Origin: Treponema sp.
GTDB taxonomy: Bacteria; Spirochaetota; Spirochaetia; Treponematales; Treponemataceae
Reading direction: 5' to 3'
Assembly (NCBI GenBank): GCA_016294035.1
Contig: JAEDCT010000007.1
Location: 1-64,000 of the forward strand
DNA: 64,000 nucleotides
The position numbers and the translations under genes are program-made. Positions 14,415 to 22,840 of this stretch are shown in pieces. The notes below the pieces were generated by a model that was not told the DNA's origin, searched no databases, and saw nothing but the letters and a program-made list of their open reading frames with translations. The stretch's first letter is position 1; the number at the start of each line of letters is the position of its first letter.

Positions 14415-14963
14415 ATGGAAGAACTTTTTACCCAGGCTTATTATGCAGCAAAAGAATTGATTGAACTGGCAAAACTAAAGCCACAGCAGATTCTGGTTGT
14501 TGGATGCTCATCCAGTGAAATATGCGGTGCACAAATTGGAAAAGACTCAAACCTAGAGGCTGCAAAAAATGTTTTTGGAGGAATCTGGAAAGCCTGCAAT
14601 GAACACGGAATTTTCCTTGCCTGCCAGTGCTGTGAGCATTTGAACCGGGCCCTGATTGTGGAAGAAAAGTGTGCAGAAAAATATTCCCTTGAACCTGTAA
14701 ATGTAATTCCCCAGCCAAAAGCAGGCGGCTCATTTGCTACAACTGCATGGAATTCTTTTGAAAAGCCATGTGCTGTTGAACACATAAATGCTCATGCCGG
14801 AATTGATATTGGTGACACCCTCATTGGAATGCATCTCAGGCATGTTGCAGTTCCCGTGAGACTTTCAGTTTCCACCATTGGAAAAGCCCGAATTGTATGC
14901 GCACGAACAAGAGCAAAATTCATTGGCGGAATCCGGGCAATTTATGATGAGACCAAAATTTAA
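14415..14963 (+). CDS. DUF436/TIGR01440 family protein (YwlG-like)
   Basis: About 182 residues from ATG 14415, which has AAAGGA upstream and is better than the TTG at 14394. Conserved blocks are ILVVGCSSSEICGAQIGKDS near residue 25, GIFLACQCCEHLNRALIVE near 70, AGGSFATTAWNSF near 105 and EHINAHAGIDIGDTLIGMHL near 125. This UPF0340 family is structurally known but its activity is not established. Four cysteines in VGCSSSEIC and CQCC may bind a metal. It follows the radical SAM gene after 64 bp on the same strand. Confidence 0.88.
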   Translation: MEELFTQAYYAAKELIELAKLKPQQILVVGCSSSEICGAQIGKDSNLEAAKNVFGGIWKACNEHGIFLACQCCEHLNRALIVEEKCAEKYSLEPVNVIPQPKAGGSFATTAWNSFEKPCAVEHINAHAGIDIGDTLIGMHLRHVAVPVRLSVSTIGKARIVCARTRAKFIGGIRAIYDETKI

Positions 14964-14972
14964 TCAGCAAGC

Positions 14973-16394
14973 CTAACTTAGCAGTCTGATTTCTCTGATA
15001 ATGTTCTGATTTGTCTTTTCGAATTCTGGACTATTGAAGGCCTTTATGAAAGCATCAACTACATTTGCATCAAACTGAGTTCCCTTCTTACTGTTTAATT
15101 CCTCTATAATTTCTTCATCACTAAGATGCCTTCTGTAACACCTGTTGGAACTCATGGCATCAAAAGAATCTGCAACGGCAATAATTCTTGAAACAAAAGG
15201 AATCTGCTCACCGCGAAGTCCAAGGGGATATCCTGTTCCATCAAATCTCTCATGATGACAAAGCACACCTTCAATCAAATTGTCAATTGCAGTAAATCCC
15301 TTGAGAATTTCAGATCCCTTTGTAGTATGGGTTTTTATTTCCTCATATTCTTCATCTGAAAGTTTTCCAGGCTTGTTCAAAATTTCATCTGAAATATTAA
15401 CCTTTCCTGTATCATGCAAAAGCCCGATGTAAAAAATCATGTCCATGAATTCTTCGTTCATACCCATTGCACCTGCAATCATTTTTGAATAATGGGCAAC
15501 ACGAAGAGAATGGTGTCTTGTATATTTATCCCTTGCATCAATAAACTGAGAGAAAGTTCCAATTGCCTGAATAATTATGTCCTTGTCATGGCGACGCTTT
15601 CTTTCATATCTTGCAGCAACAACAATGTGAACAAACAAAAGCATTTCAGTAATCATGATGGCAACAAACAAAGTCATGAAAATCCAGAAGCCGTTCATGT
15701 TGTAAAGCTTCTTTCTGATCTTATAATGAATCTCACAATCACTGAAATTCAGTTCCGGAATATGAGAGTAAAAAATCATTCCAAAGGTTTTCGAATAATA
15801 ACTGTTTTCTTCTGGAGATGAAGCACTGACAGGAGTTTCAAAATATTCTTCCGACGGATGATAAACAATAACTGAGTTCTTTTCCAACGGGAACATAAGC
15901 AATCCGTCAACCTCAAACCAATCAAGCTGAAGTTCATCTTTGTTAACTTTGAGTGGATTAAACGTCTGGACTTTTTTTGAATGATTCTGATGAAATTCAA
16001 CTTCACCATTCCAGGACTTATTCAAAAATGTATCTTCCGGAATTTTGATAACAACGTACCACTCTGCTATGGAAGCATCTGAAATATTTTTCAATGTAAA
16101 ATCGTAAGTCTTGCCAAAAGTTTTTGTATTACCTGCTTCGTCTTCAGGAAAACCACTTCCAGCAAAATATTCCGGATGCATTATGTTTTGATTTTTTGCA
16201 ATGATTTTTTCCCAGTTGCCTGTTACCTTAACTGAAAACTCAACAAATTCATCACATGCTGATTCTGAAAGCTTAAGAACACGATTCCTGCTGTTAAACC
16301 GTGCCATATACAAATGAAGCAGAGCGACTGCGACAATAGCAATTCCCAGTAAAATTAAAGACAGAATACCTAGTTTTTTAACTGTGATTTTCAT
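14973..16394 (-). CDS. Membrane-bound HD-GYP cyclic-di-GMP phosphodiesterase
   Basis: 473 residues. A transmembrane helix at residues 9-30 leads to a periplasmic domain of about 190 residues with beta-sandwich character (FTLKNISDASIAEWYVVIKI, NKSWNGEVEFHQN), which faintly recalls carbohydrate-binding folds. A second helix (FWIFMTLFVAIMITEMLLFV, near 235-258) is followed by a complete HD-GYP domain: RHHSLRVAHYSKM, LLHDTGKVNIS with the HD pair, HTTKGSEIL, HHERFDGTGYP and VADSFDAMSSNRCYR. Such proteins degrade cyclic-di-GMP in response to an external signal. It converges with the DUF436 gene. A possible 46-residue ORF lies 23 bp upstream. Shine-Dalgarno AAGAGG precedes the ATG. Confidence 0.92.
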   Translation of the reverse strand: MKITVKKLGILSLILLGIAIVAVALLHLYMARFNSRNRVLKLSESACDEFVEFSVKVTGNWEKIIAKNQNIMHPEYFAGSGFPEDEAGNTKTFGKTYDFTLKNISDASIAEWYVVIKIPEDTFLNKSWNGEVEFHQNHSKKVQTFNPLKVNKDELQLDWFEVDGLLMFPLEKNSVIVYHPSEEYFETPVSASSPEENSYYSKTFGMIFYSHIPELNFSDCEIHYKIRKKLYNMNGFWIFMTLFVAIMITEMLLFVHIVVAARYERKRRHDKDIIIQAIGTFSQFIDARDKYTRHHSLRVAHYSKMIAGAMGMNEEFMDMIFYIGLLHDTGKVNISDEILNKPGKLSDEEYEEIKTHTTKGSEILKGFTAIDNLIEGVLCHHERFDGTGYPLGLRGEQIPFVSRIIAVADSFDAMSSNRCYRRHLSDEEIIEELNSKKGTQFDANVVDAFIKAFNSPEFEKTNQNIIREIRLLS

Positions 16395-16417
16395 TTTTTC
16401 CTCTTAAATTTTCAGAA

Positions 16418-16558
16418 CTAATAAATTCCAAAAATTTCCCTTTGCTTATTTTCTTCCGTATGCTGGAAGTAATCTTTCACATTATAATTGTCCAGAATGC
16501 CATTCTCAGAAGAAGAAGAACGAGTGAGGCCAGGCGACCCGGAATTTTTTCCATGCAT
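16418..16558 (-). CDS. Possible 46-residue small protein upstream of the HD-GYP gene
   Basis: An ATG at 16556-16558 opens a short frame whose product includes SGSPGLTRSSSSENGILDNY and later YFQHTEENKQREIFGIY. The second half has natural residue use; the first overlaps an unusually GC-rich patch. There is no clear Shine-Dalgarno. It ends 23 bp before the HD-GYP start on the same strand, so co-transcription is possible. Apart from this and the asnB terminator I see nothing in 16395-16736. Confidence 0.3.
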   Translation of the reverse strand: MHGKNSGSPGLTRSSSSENGILDNYNVKDYFQHTEENKQREIFGIY

Positions 16559-16669
16559 TAACAAACTTTTTTTCATGCTTATTCATAAAATTATTATATC
16601 TTTGGATTTCAGAAAACTCAACAAAGTGACCGCTTATTGTATTTTCTGCAGTCCAAAAAAGATGTTTTG

Positions 16670-16711
16670 AAAAAAAAATCCAGTTCCCGATTGATACAGA
16701 AACTGGATTAA
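16670..16711 (-). terminator. Rho-independent terminator of asnB
   Basis: Read on the minus strand just past the asnB stop, AATCCAGTT and AACTGGATT form a perfect 9-bp stem around a loop of about 15 nt, followed by a run of T. Stem, loop and U-run match an intrinsic terminator. Confidence 0.85.
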
Positions 16712-16736
16712 AAGCCATAAAATTTATTCCGGTAAA

Positions 16737-18491
16737 TCAATATGCCTTTTCGTGAACTGAAGCAATTGCGCGACCAGAAGGTTCGTTTGCGTTTTTCCAG
16801 GCTTCGTCCCATTCAAGGGCTTTTGCTGTTGAACAGGCAACACCTGCTTCGTGAGGAGGGCACAAGGCTGCTGTTGGGCTTGGAAAAAGCTTTTCATAAA
16901 TTTCACGGTAGAAATATTCTTCTTTTGTTGAAGGAGTGTTAACAGGGAATCGTTTTTCTCTCAGTGCAAATTCTGCATCACTTACCTTTGCATTTGTCAT
17001 TTCCTTAAGAGTGTCGATCCAGCTGTAACCTACACCGTCAGAGAACTGTTCCTTCTGTCTCCAGCAGATCTCCGGTGGAAGAATGTCTTCAAATGCCTTG
17101 CGTAAAATCCATTTTTCAATTCTCTGCTTTCCATCAGGAAGCTTGATGTTCATCTTGTCCTTCGGATTAAGTCCCATTGCAACATCGATGAATTCCTTGT
17201 GGAGGAATGGAACACGACCTTCAATTCCCCATGCCATCAAAGATTTGTTTGCACGCAGACAGTCATAAAGGTGAAGCTTGCTCATCTTGCGTACAAGTTC
17301 TTCATGAAATTCCTGTGCATTTGGTGCCTTGTGGAAATAAAGATATCCACCAAAAAGTTCGTCGCTTCCTTCTCCTGAAAGAACCATCTTGATTCCCATT
17401 GCCTTAATTGCGCGCGCAAGAAGATACATCGGAGTTGATGCACGAACTGTAGTAATGTCATAAGTTTCAATATGGTAGATAACATCTTCAAGAGCATCCA
17501 GAGCTTCCTGAATTGTAAAGTGAATTTCGTGATGAACTGTACCAATGAAATCAGCGGCTTTTTTTGCGGCTACAAGGTCAGGAGAACCTTCAAGTCCCAC
17601 TGCAAAACTGTGGAGCTGGGGCCACCATGCATCCTTGAGGGAACCTGTTTCAACACGCTTCTTTGCAAACTTCTGAGTGATTGCTGCAATTACTGTTGAG
17701 TCCAGTCCGCCTGAAAGAAGAACACCATAAGGAACGTCAGACATAAGCTGAGCCTTTACAGCGCTTTCAAGTCCGTCGCGAACTTTCTGAATAACAGAAG
17801 CATCAACAATCTCGCCCTTGTCATTAGTTGCACATGGAGCTTTTTCTACTGCCGAAAATTCTTCCCAGTCACGCTTGTACCATCTTACTGGCTTTTCATC
17901 TTTTGAATACAAATAATGTCCGTTCGGGAATTCTTCAATTGTGATGCAGTGACCTTCAAGAGACTTCAATTCAGATGCCACATAATATCTGCCATCCTTG
18001 TCCCAACCCTGATAAAGTGGAACAACACCAATTTCATCGCGGGCAATAAGATAAACATCTCTTTCTGAATCATAAAGCGCAAAGGCAAAGATTCCAGAAA
18101 GCTTTTCAATCATCTCACCGAATTTTCCACTATCACGAAATTTTTTATACAAAGGAAGAATTGCCTCACAGTCTGAACCTGTCTGAAATTCATACTTTCC
18201 GGCAAACTCACTGCGGATTTCCTTGTGATTATAAATTTCTCCGTTTGCTGCAAGAATAATTTTTCCATCATCACTTACAAGAGGCTGCTTCCCGGAAAAT
18301 GGATCGACAATTGCAAGTCGTTCATGAGAAAGAATAGCATTGGCTCCTGTGTACACACCACTCCAGTCCGGACCACGATGCCTGATTTTCTTCGACATCT
18401 CAAGAACCTGGGAACGAAGCTGTTCCTTAAGTCCTTCATCAACTGGTTGTGCACCGCTTTTCAAATCAAAAGCTCCAACAAATCCACACAT
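16737..18491 (-). CDS. asnB: Asparagine synthetase B (glutamine-hydrolysing)
   Basis: 584 residues from ATG 18491, chosen because Cys2 must be the N-terminal nucleophile (MCGFVGAFD) and AGGGGG lies just upstream. It makes asparagine from aspartate, glutamine and ATP. The N-terminal glutaminase has RHRGPDWSGVY near residue 43, HERLAIVDPFSGKQPL near 63 and ANGEIYNH near 88. The synthetase half has the PP-loop PYGVLLSGGLDSTVIAA near 250, LSGEGSDELFGGY near 350 and KSLMAWGIEGRVPFLHKEF near 395. The length is near the E. coli AsnB type. Its expression looks controlled by a leader with a strong promoter and immediate terminator, and a terminator follows the gene. Confidence 0.96.
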   Translation of the reverse strand: MCGFVGAFDLKSGAQPVDEGLKEQLRSQVLEMSKKIRHRGPDWSGVYTGANAILSHERLAIVDPFSGKQPLVSDDGKIILAANGEIYNHKEIRSEFAGKYEFQTGSDCEAILPLYKKFRDSGKFGEMIEKLSGIFAFALYDSERDVYLIARDEIGVVPLYQGWDKDGRYYVASELKSLEGHCITIEEFPNGHYLYSKDEKPVRWYKRDWEEFSAVEKAPCATNDKGEIVDASVIQKVRDGLESAVKAQLMSDVPYGVLLSGGLDSTVIAAITQKFAKKRVETGSLKDAWWPQLHSFAVGLEGSPDLVAAKKAADFIGTVHHEIHFTIQEALDALEDVIYHIETYDITTVRASTPMYLLARAIKAMGIKMVLSGEGSDELFGGYLYFHKAPNAQEFHEELVRKMSKLHLYDCLRANKSLMAWGIEGRVPFLHKEFIDVAMGLNPKDKMNIKLPDGKQRIEKWILRKAFEDILPPEICWRQKEQFSDGVGYSWIDTLKEMTNAKVSDAEFALREKRFPVNTPSTKEEYFYREIYEKLFPSPTAALCPPHEAGVACSTAKALEWDEAWKNANEPSGRAIASVHEKAY

Positions 18492-18536
18492 ATAAGACCC
18501 CCTAAAAACCAAAAGACTTCCGGTAATTTTATTTTG

Positions 18537-18604
18537 AAAAAAAAAAAGACGTCAGACCGCGTAAAACGAATCAATAAATTCATTTCACGTGATCTAACGT
18601 CTTT
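18537..18604 (-). promoter_or_regulatory. Terminator hairpin in the asnB leader (attenuator candidate)
   Basis: On the minus strand AAAGACGTTAGATCACGT pairs with ACGCGGTCTGACGTCTTT through Watson-Crick and G-U pairs around a loop of about 24 nt, followed by 11 T in a row and then the asnB ribosome-binding site about 30 bp on. Stem arms are at 18587-18604 and 18545-18562. The predicted transcription start is only about 10 nt before the stem, leaving no room for an upstream antiterminator stem of T-box type. Readthrough must depend on something else, for example a protein or coupling to start-site conditions. Confidence 0.75.
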
Positions 18605-18616
18605 GTTGTTGGTTTA

Positions 18617-18645
18617 ACTATAGTGAATTCAAAAATGGGTGTCAA
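18617..18645 (-). promoter_or_regulatory. Sigma-70 promoter of asnB
   Basis: On the minus strand TTGACA (18640-18645), a 17-bp spacer and TATAGT (18617-18622) form a near-consensus housekeeping promoter pointing at asnB. Confidence 0.8.
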
Positions 18646-18729
18646 TAATTTGCTGATTTTTATTCTGACAGATTTTCTCTCTGGCAAGAGAAGTATTTTT
18701 GTTTTGTTTTTTCTGCCGATAATATATAT

Positions 18730-20136
18730 ATGAAAAAAATTGCATTATTTTGTCTTGGAATCATATCTCTAATTTACAATGCCTCTTCCCAGGAATCTGT
18801 CCTGCAGTACAGGGGATCCGGCAGCTACAAATATATTGAACGAAGTGACTTAAGAAGATACGACAACGGAAAATATGTTGGCCTCACAAGCCGCGAAATA
18901 CGATCTTTCATCATGCCGGTTGCACACTCTGGTTCACCAGACAGATACTATGAAGGAAATTTCTACGTTGATGAAGAAACCCGTCGCAACATGAACAATG
19001 TATCCGATGGAATAAATGATTACATTCCATCCAGTTTCAGGATCACACCAAAGGGACAGCTCATAATGATTACCGACAATGGCTATCCAACATTCAGAAG
19101 CTTTCCGACATTCACAACGCAGAAAATCAAAATCGGTGACAGATGGCATGCAGAAGCAACTAGAACAGTTGATCCCATGAACAAAGGTATTTTCACAAAA
19201 ATGCCAATCACTGTTGAATACACATATCTCAAGGATGAAAAATACAACGGGGAAGACGTGTATGTTTTTTCTGCACAATGGGCAACACGCTACGGAATTT
19301 CATATCATGATTTCGGTGGAGACAAAGAACTAAAGTCTGCAAACGGAAGCCACAAGGCAACAATGTATGTAAGCAAGTCAAAGGGAAATGCTCTTGTAGT
19401 CAGGGACAGTGTTGACGAAACCTTCATGTATACAAACGGAGACAAAATTTCTTTCCGCGGAACAATTTCACTTTTCACAGAATATCCTCCGGCATTTGAC
19501 AAGACTAAATTCCTGCCGGCACTTCAGCGCATTGCTGATATTGATGACAAGGAAATTGAAAAGATAACTGGAAAGCCTGTAAACACTTCAAGCTGGGTTG
19601 AAGGAACTGGAAAACCATCCGCAAAAAATCCTGCTGTATCTGCAGGAACTTCTGCATCCAGCGGAAATAAAACCGGCACAGGAAAAGCAAATTCCGGATC
19701 AACTAAACCTGCAAAAACAAATCAGGGAAAAAGTCCATCATCAATTACATCAAAAACTAAAGACAACAAGATCAAGGCAGAAGTCACAGATGCAGGAATC
19801 AGACTTACAATTCAGAACTTGAAATTCAAACCAGACAGCGCAGAACTTCTTCCTGGTGAAAACGACAGACTCAACATGATTGCAGAAGTTTTGAAGGAAG
19901 CTCCAGACCAGATGTTCCTTGTTGAAGGTCACACAGCTGCAGTTGGATTTGAAAGCGGTGAAATGAAACTTTCTGTTGACCGAGCCAATGCCATTGTTGA
20001 TGCACTAGTTAAGCGTGGAATTGCAAGAAACAAATTCATAACAAAGGGAAGCGGCTCAACAAAACCAGTTGCCGACAATTCAACGCCAGAAGGAAAGGCT
20101 CAGAACCGCCGTGTTGAAATCACAATTCTTGAATAG
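18730..20136 (+). CDS. OmpA-family exported protein with C-terminal peptidoglycan-binding domain
   Basis: 468 residues with a signal peptide (MKKIALFCLGIISLIYNASS, before QES). The N-terminal 280 residues form an unassigned beta-rich domain; residues about 290-345 are a Ser/Thr/Lys/Gly-rich linker (SGNKTGTGKANSGSTKPAK). The C-terminal OmpA domain spans about 355-468: IQNLKFKPDSAELLPGENDR, VEGHTAAVG, LSVDRANAIVDALVKRGI and NRRVEITI. It probably anchors the envelope to peptidoglycan. There is no Shine-Dalgarno; GATAAT lies 6 bp before the ATG, so the transcript is probably leaderless. GCCGATAA there also matches a sigma-28 -10 box, but no TAAA lies 15 bp upstream. The phosphatase gene follows 8 bp downstream. 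Confidence 0.9.
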   Translation: MKKIALFCLGIISLIYNASSQESVLQYRGSGSYKYIERSDLRRYDNGKYVGLTSREIRSFIMPVAHSGSPDRYYEGNFYVDEETRRNMNNVSDGINDYIPSSFRITPKGQLIMITDNGYPTFRSFPTFTTQKIKIGDRWHAEATRTVDPMNKGIFTKMPITVEYTYLKDEKYNGEDVYVFSAQWATRYGISYHDFGGDKELKSANGSHKATMYVSKSKGNALVVRDSVDETFMYTNGDKISFRGTISLFTEYPPAFDKTKFLPALQRIADIDDKEIEKITGKPVNTSSWVEGTGKPSAKNPAVSAGTSASSGNKTGTGKANSGSTKPAKTNQGKSPSSITSKTKDNKIKAEVTDAGIRLTIQNLKFKPDSAELLPGENDRLNMIAEVLKEAPDQMFLVEGHTAAVGFESGEMKLSVDRANAIVDALVKRGIARNKFITKGSGSTKPVADNSTPEGKAQNRRVEITILE

Positions 20137-20144
20137 GACACACA

Positions 20145-20603
20145 ATGAAAAAAATTCTTTTTATTTGTCACGGAAATATCTGCAGGTCCACAATGGCACA
20201 ATTCGTAATGACACATATTGCTAAGGAACAGGGATTTGAAGATAAGTTCTACATTGATTCCAAGGCAACTTCCACAGAAGAACTTGGAAATCCGCCTCAT
20301 TACGGAACGGTTTCAAAATGCCGTCAAATGGGAATCCCGGTTCTAAAACACTCAGCATCCCAGATGAAAAAAAGTGATTATGACAGCTTTGATCTGATAA
20401 TTGGAATGGATCAGTGGAACCTGAAAAATATTCTGAGAATAACTGGAGGAGATCCAGATAACAAAATCTCCCTGCTTCTTGATTTTACATCTTCACCCGG
20501 AGATATTGCCGATCCCTGGTACACCCATAATTTTGATGAAACTTTCAGCGATGTATGGAAAGGATGCAACGGACTTCTGGATTCTTTGAAGAGGGAACTG
20601 TAA
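20145..20603 (+). CDS. Low-molecular-weight protein tyrosine phosphatase
   Basis: 152 residues. The P-loop CHGNICRS near residues 8-15 gives the nucleophile Cys and catalytic Arg (Cys-x5-Arg), and the general-acid loop is IADPWY near 127-132 (Asp). The family hydrolyses phosphotyrosine, and in bacteria often acts on tyrosine kinases or arginine phosphate. It starts 8 bp after the OmpA-type gene with AGGA upstream, so the two are an operon. No kinase partner is present here. Confidence 0.93.
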   Translation: MKKILFICHGNICRSTMAQFVMTHIAKEQGFEDKFYIDSKATSTEELGNPPHYGTVSKCRQMGIPVLKHSASQMKKSDYDSFDLIIGMDQWNLKNILRITGGDPDNKISLLLDFTSSPGDIADPWYTHNFDETFSDVWKGCNGLLDSLKREL

Positions 20604-20614
20604 CTTATGTCGGG

Positions 20615-20648
20615 CAAAAAAAAACTGCCGTTGCCCACCCGCAGCGAC
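20615..20648 (-). terminator. Possible second terminator downstream of purD
   Basis: On the minus strand CTGC...GCAG closes an imperfect hairpin (CTGCGGGTGGGCAACGGCAG) followed by nine T. It lies beyond the better terminator at 20733-20783 and could catch readthrough towards the phosphatase gene. On the plus strand the same DNA has no T-run. Confidence 0.35.
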
Positions 20649-20732
20649 AGGGAAAATAATCCAACCTAAAATGGACTTTGAGTATATCAGACAAATTCCT
20701 CATGCTCAAGTGAATATTAAAAAAAACGCAGA

Positions 20733-20783
20733 CAAAAAATGGCCGTCCAGTAAATGCACACAGCAAATATTGAACAGCCATTT
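20733..20783 (-). terminator. Rho-independent terminator of purD
   Basis: On the minus strand AAATGGCTGTTCA pairs with TGGACGGCCATTT (two G-U pairs) and is followed by TTTTTG, about 30 bp past the purD stop. The loop is long, about 25 nt. Confidence 0.65.
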
Positions 20784-20811
20784 ACACAGAAAATTTTACA
20801 AGGTCACTATA

Positions 20812-22110
20812 TTAGTTAGATTCTGCAGCGCCAGGAAGACCAATGTCTTTTCTATAGAACATATCCTCAAATGAAACACCTTCAATTGCTTCATAGGCTT
20901 TTTTCCATGCCTCATCAAATGTCTCGCCGTTTGCAGAGCAGGCAATTACACGTCCACCAGAAGTAAGGAGTTTTCCGTCCTTTTCAACTGCACCTGCAAT
21001 GAAGACCTTTGCCTTTGATGTCTTTGAAGAATCAATTGTCATTTCAAGGCCTTTCTTGTATGCCTTTGGATATCCACCAGAAACAGCAACTGGAGAAACA
21101 ACGTATCCTTTTTTCCATGCTGTCTTGAATTCACTGAGTTTTCCCTCTGTAATTGCCTTGCACATCTGAGCAAAGTCAAAGTCCATGAGTGGAAGAACTG
21201 CCTGAGTTTCAGGGTCACCCAGACGAATGTTATACTCAATAACCTTTGGACCTTCCTTAGTGATCATGAGGCCGAAGAAAATAAATCCCTTGTAATCCCA
21301 TCCTTCTGATTCAATTCCCTTGAGAGTTGGTTCAAGGATGTCCTTCTGGAATTTTGCAAGAACTTCTTCAGTAACATCATCAACCGGAGCAATTGCACCC
21401 ATTCCGCCTGTGTTTGGTCCCTTAGCCCCATCAAGAAGCCTCTTGTGATCACGAGCACTTACAAATGGAACAATACAAGATTTTCCTGCCTTTGTAAGTT
21501 CTGGATCAACACAAACTGCAGAGAGAATTGAAACCTCAACTCCCCGCATATATTCTTCAATAACAAGCTTGCGTCCTGCATCACCAACGAGAGCGCCATC
21601 CATAAGATCTTCAACAGCCTTGAGTGCATCTTCCATATTCAATGCAACAACTACACCCTTACCTGCAGCAAGCCCATCTGCCTTCAAAACAATTGGAGCA
21701 CCTTTTTCCTTTACATAAGCCAATGCTTCATTTTTATCTGTGAAAGTTTTTGATGCGGCACAAGCAACTCCATATTTCTTCATGAAGTCCTTTGCCATAT
21801 CCTTACTTGCTTCAAGCTGTGCAGGATCCTTTCTTGTACCAACTGTAGGAATTCCTTCTGCCCAGAACTTATCAGCCAATCCAGCTGCAAGAGGATCTTC
21901 TGGACCTACAACACAGAGTTCGCATCCATTTTCCTTTGCAATCCTGACAAAATCATCATGAGTCTTGCCTTCAACATTGCGGCACTTGTTTTCAAAGGCT
22001 GTACCACCATTACCTGGAGTACAGATTACTTCTTCAACGCTGCTGCTCTGAGCCAGTTTCCAGGCTATGGCATGCTCACGTCCACCGTTTCCAACTACTA
22101 TAACTTTCAT
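20812..22110 (-). CDS. purD: Phosphoribosylamine-glycine ligase (GARS)
   Basis: 432 residues. It joins glycine to phosphoribosylamine in the second step of purine synthesis. The N-domain begins MKVIVVGNGGREHAIAWKLA; the ATP-grasp part includes PIVLKADGLAAGKGVVVA near residue 140, GPNTGGMGAIAP near 235 and RLGDPETQAVLPLM near 291, which carries the metal-binding residues; the C-domain holds SGGYPKAYKKGLEM. The length is standard. It stands alone on the minus strand, not in a pur cluster; the other purine gene in the window, purB, is 12 kb away. A large palindrome lies upstream. Confidence 0.95.
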   Translation of the reverse strand: MKVIVVGNGGREHAIAWKLAQSSSVEEVICTPGNGGTAFENKCRNVEGKTHDDFVRIAKENGCELCVVGPEDPLAAGLADKFWAEGIPTVGTRKDPAQLEASKDMAKDFMKKYGVACAASKTFTDKNEALAYVKEKGAPIVLKADGLAAGKGVVVALNMEDALKAVEDLMDGALVGDAGRKLVIEEYMRGVEVSILSAVCVDPELTKAGKSCIVPFVSARDHKRLLDGAKGPNTGGMGAIAPVDDVTEEVLAKFQKDILEPTLKGIESEGWDYKGFIFFGLMITKEGPKVIEYNIRLGDPETQAVLPLMDFDFAQMCKAITEGKLSEFKTAWKKGYVVSPVAVSGGYPKAYKKGLEMTIDSSKTSKAKVFIAGAVEKDGKLLTSGGRVIACSANGETFDEAWKKAYEAIEGVSFEDMFYRKDIGLPGAAESN

Positions 22111-22156
22111 AAAAAAATAATATTAGAAATCCAAAAAATAGTAAACAAATCCGTAA

Positions 22157-22354
22157 ATATACCTTCATGGACAGTTGAAAGAATTATATAAAAATACGGG
22201 AAGGAAGGCATCGGATGGCAAAAACACTCGCAAGACGGAATGATAGTTTCCATGCCGGCTTGCGCGTGTAGCGACGCTAGCTAGCGGTTTTGTCATTCGA
22301 TGACTGACTGGAAGTATTTTTATAGTTAAGTAATTGTCTGTCCATGAAGGGATA
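22157..22354. repeat. 198-bp imperfect palindrome (MITE-like or large hairpin element)
   Basis: Nested matching arms occur in order: CCTTCATGGACAG (22162-22174) with CTGTCCATGAAGG (22338-22350), ATAAAAATAC (22188-22197) with GTATTTTTAT (22314-22323), CATCGGATGGCAAAA with TTTTGTCATTCGATG, and ACACTCGCAAG with CTTGCGCGTGT. A perfect 12-bp palindrome CGCTAGCTAGCG sits at 22275-22286. It fills the purD/anti-sigma intergenic space, is locally GC-richer, and has no credible ORF. It may be a non-autonomous mobile element or a structured RNA. It is not similar to the array at 1-561. Confidence 0.75.
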
Positions 22355-22373
22355 TTCTCGAACAAATCCAACA

Positions 22374-22823
22374 CTATGCCGTTTGCCTTGTGGAGATTTT
22401 CTTGACAAAAAAGTCAATGTTGAATCCTACAAACAGTATGCAGTAAATTGTTATTACAATTGCAATAAAAACAGAAAGATATCCCTTTATGAATGAACTT
22501 GAAAAATGAGCAGACACAGGAATCAGAACAAACAGGCTCAAAATCATAATTATTCCAAGAACTGTCCATGGCAGAATCGTAACCTTCACCGGCTTGATTG
22601 AATCAAATGAATTCATAATGTGATTAATTATGCTTCTGGCTGTCATTTGATTTTTTTCAATCTTAATTAGGGGAACACTTGAAATTTTCTCGGCCCGGCT
22701 CAAAAGTCTGACCATTGTCCGGCATTCGCTACAGCACATCAGATGAATCACTTGCCCCGCAGAAAAATGCTGCCCCTTATCCATCATAAGAAAATCTTCT
22801 GTAAATTTTTCACAGGAACTCAT
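22374..22823 (-). CDS. Putative zinc-binding anti-sigma factor, membrane-bound
   Basis: 149 residues from ATG 22823, supported by GGAGGT seven bases upstream. The N-terminal cytoplasmic part has the ZAS-type motif His-x3-Cys-x2-Cys (HLMCCSEC) near residue 40, followed by a helical segment. Two transmembrane helices follow (ILPWTVLGIIMILSLFVLIP and GYLSVFIAIVITIYCILFVG), with a basic C-terminus (KKISTRQTA). Such proteins hold an ECF sigma factor inactive until a signal. It lies directly downstream of an ECF sigma gene, the usual arrangement. No large periplasmic sensor is present, so any signal is sensed in or near the membrane. It could also be an unrelated small membrane protein. Confidence 0.7.
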   Translation of the reverse strand: MSSCEKFTEDFLMMDKGQHFSAGQVIHLMCCSECRTMVRLLSRAEKISSVPLIKIEKNQMTARSIINHIMNSFDSIKPVKVTILPWTVLGIIMILSLFVLIPVSAHFSSSFIKGYLSVFIAIVITIYCILFVGFNIDFFVKKISTRQTA

Positions 22824-22840
22824 TTCACACCTCCCATAAT

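Noticed and set aside
14973..16394. Calling the periplasmic part of the HD-GYP protein a carbohydrate-binding module
   Set aside because: Only a loose resemblance in strand and Trp spacing; no motif is strong enough.
16488..16718. Two 60-70-residue frames between the HD-GYP gene and asnB
   Set aside because: They overlap the asnB terminator and each other on opposite strands and have biased, poly-Phe or poly-Glu translations; only the shorter 46-residue frame was kept, with low confidence.
18492..18620. Asparagine T-box riboswitch ahead of asnB
   Set aside because: The leader is far too short and no T-box sequence or specifier loop is present.
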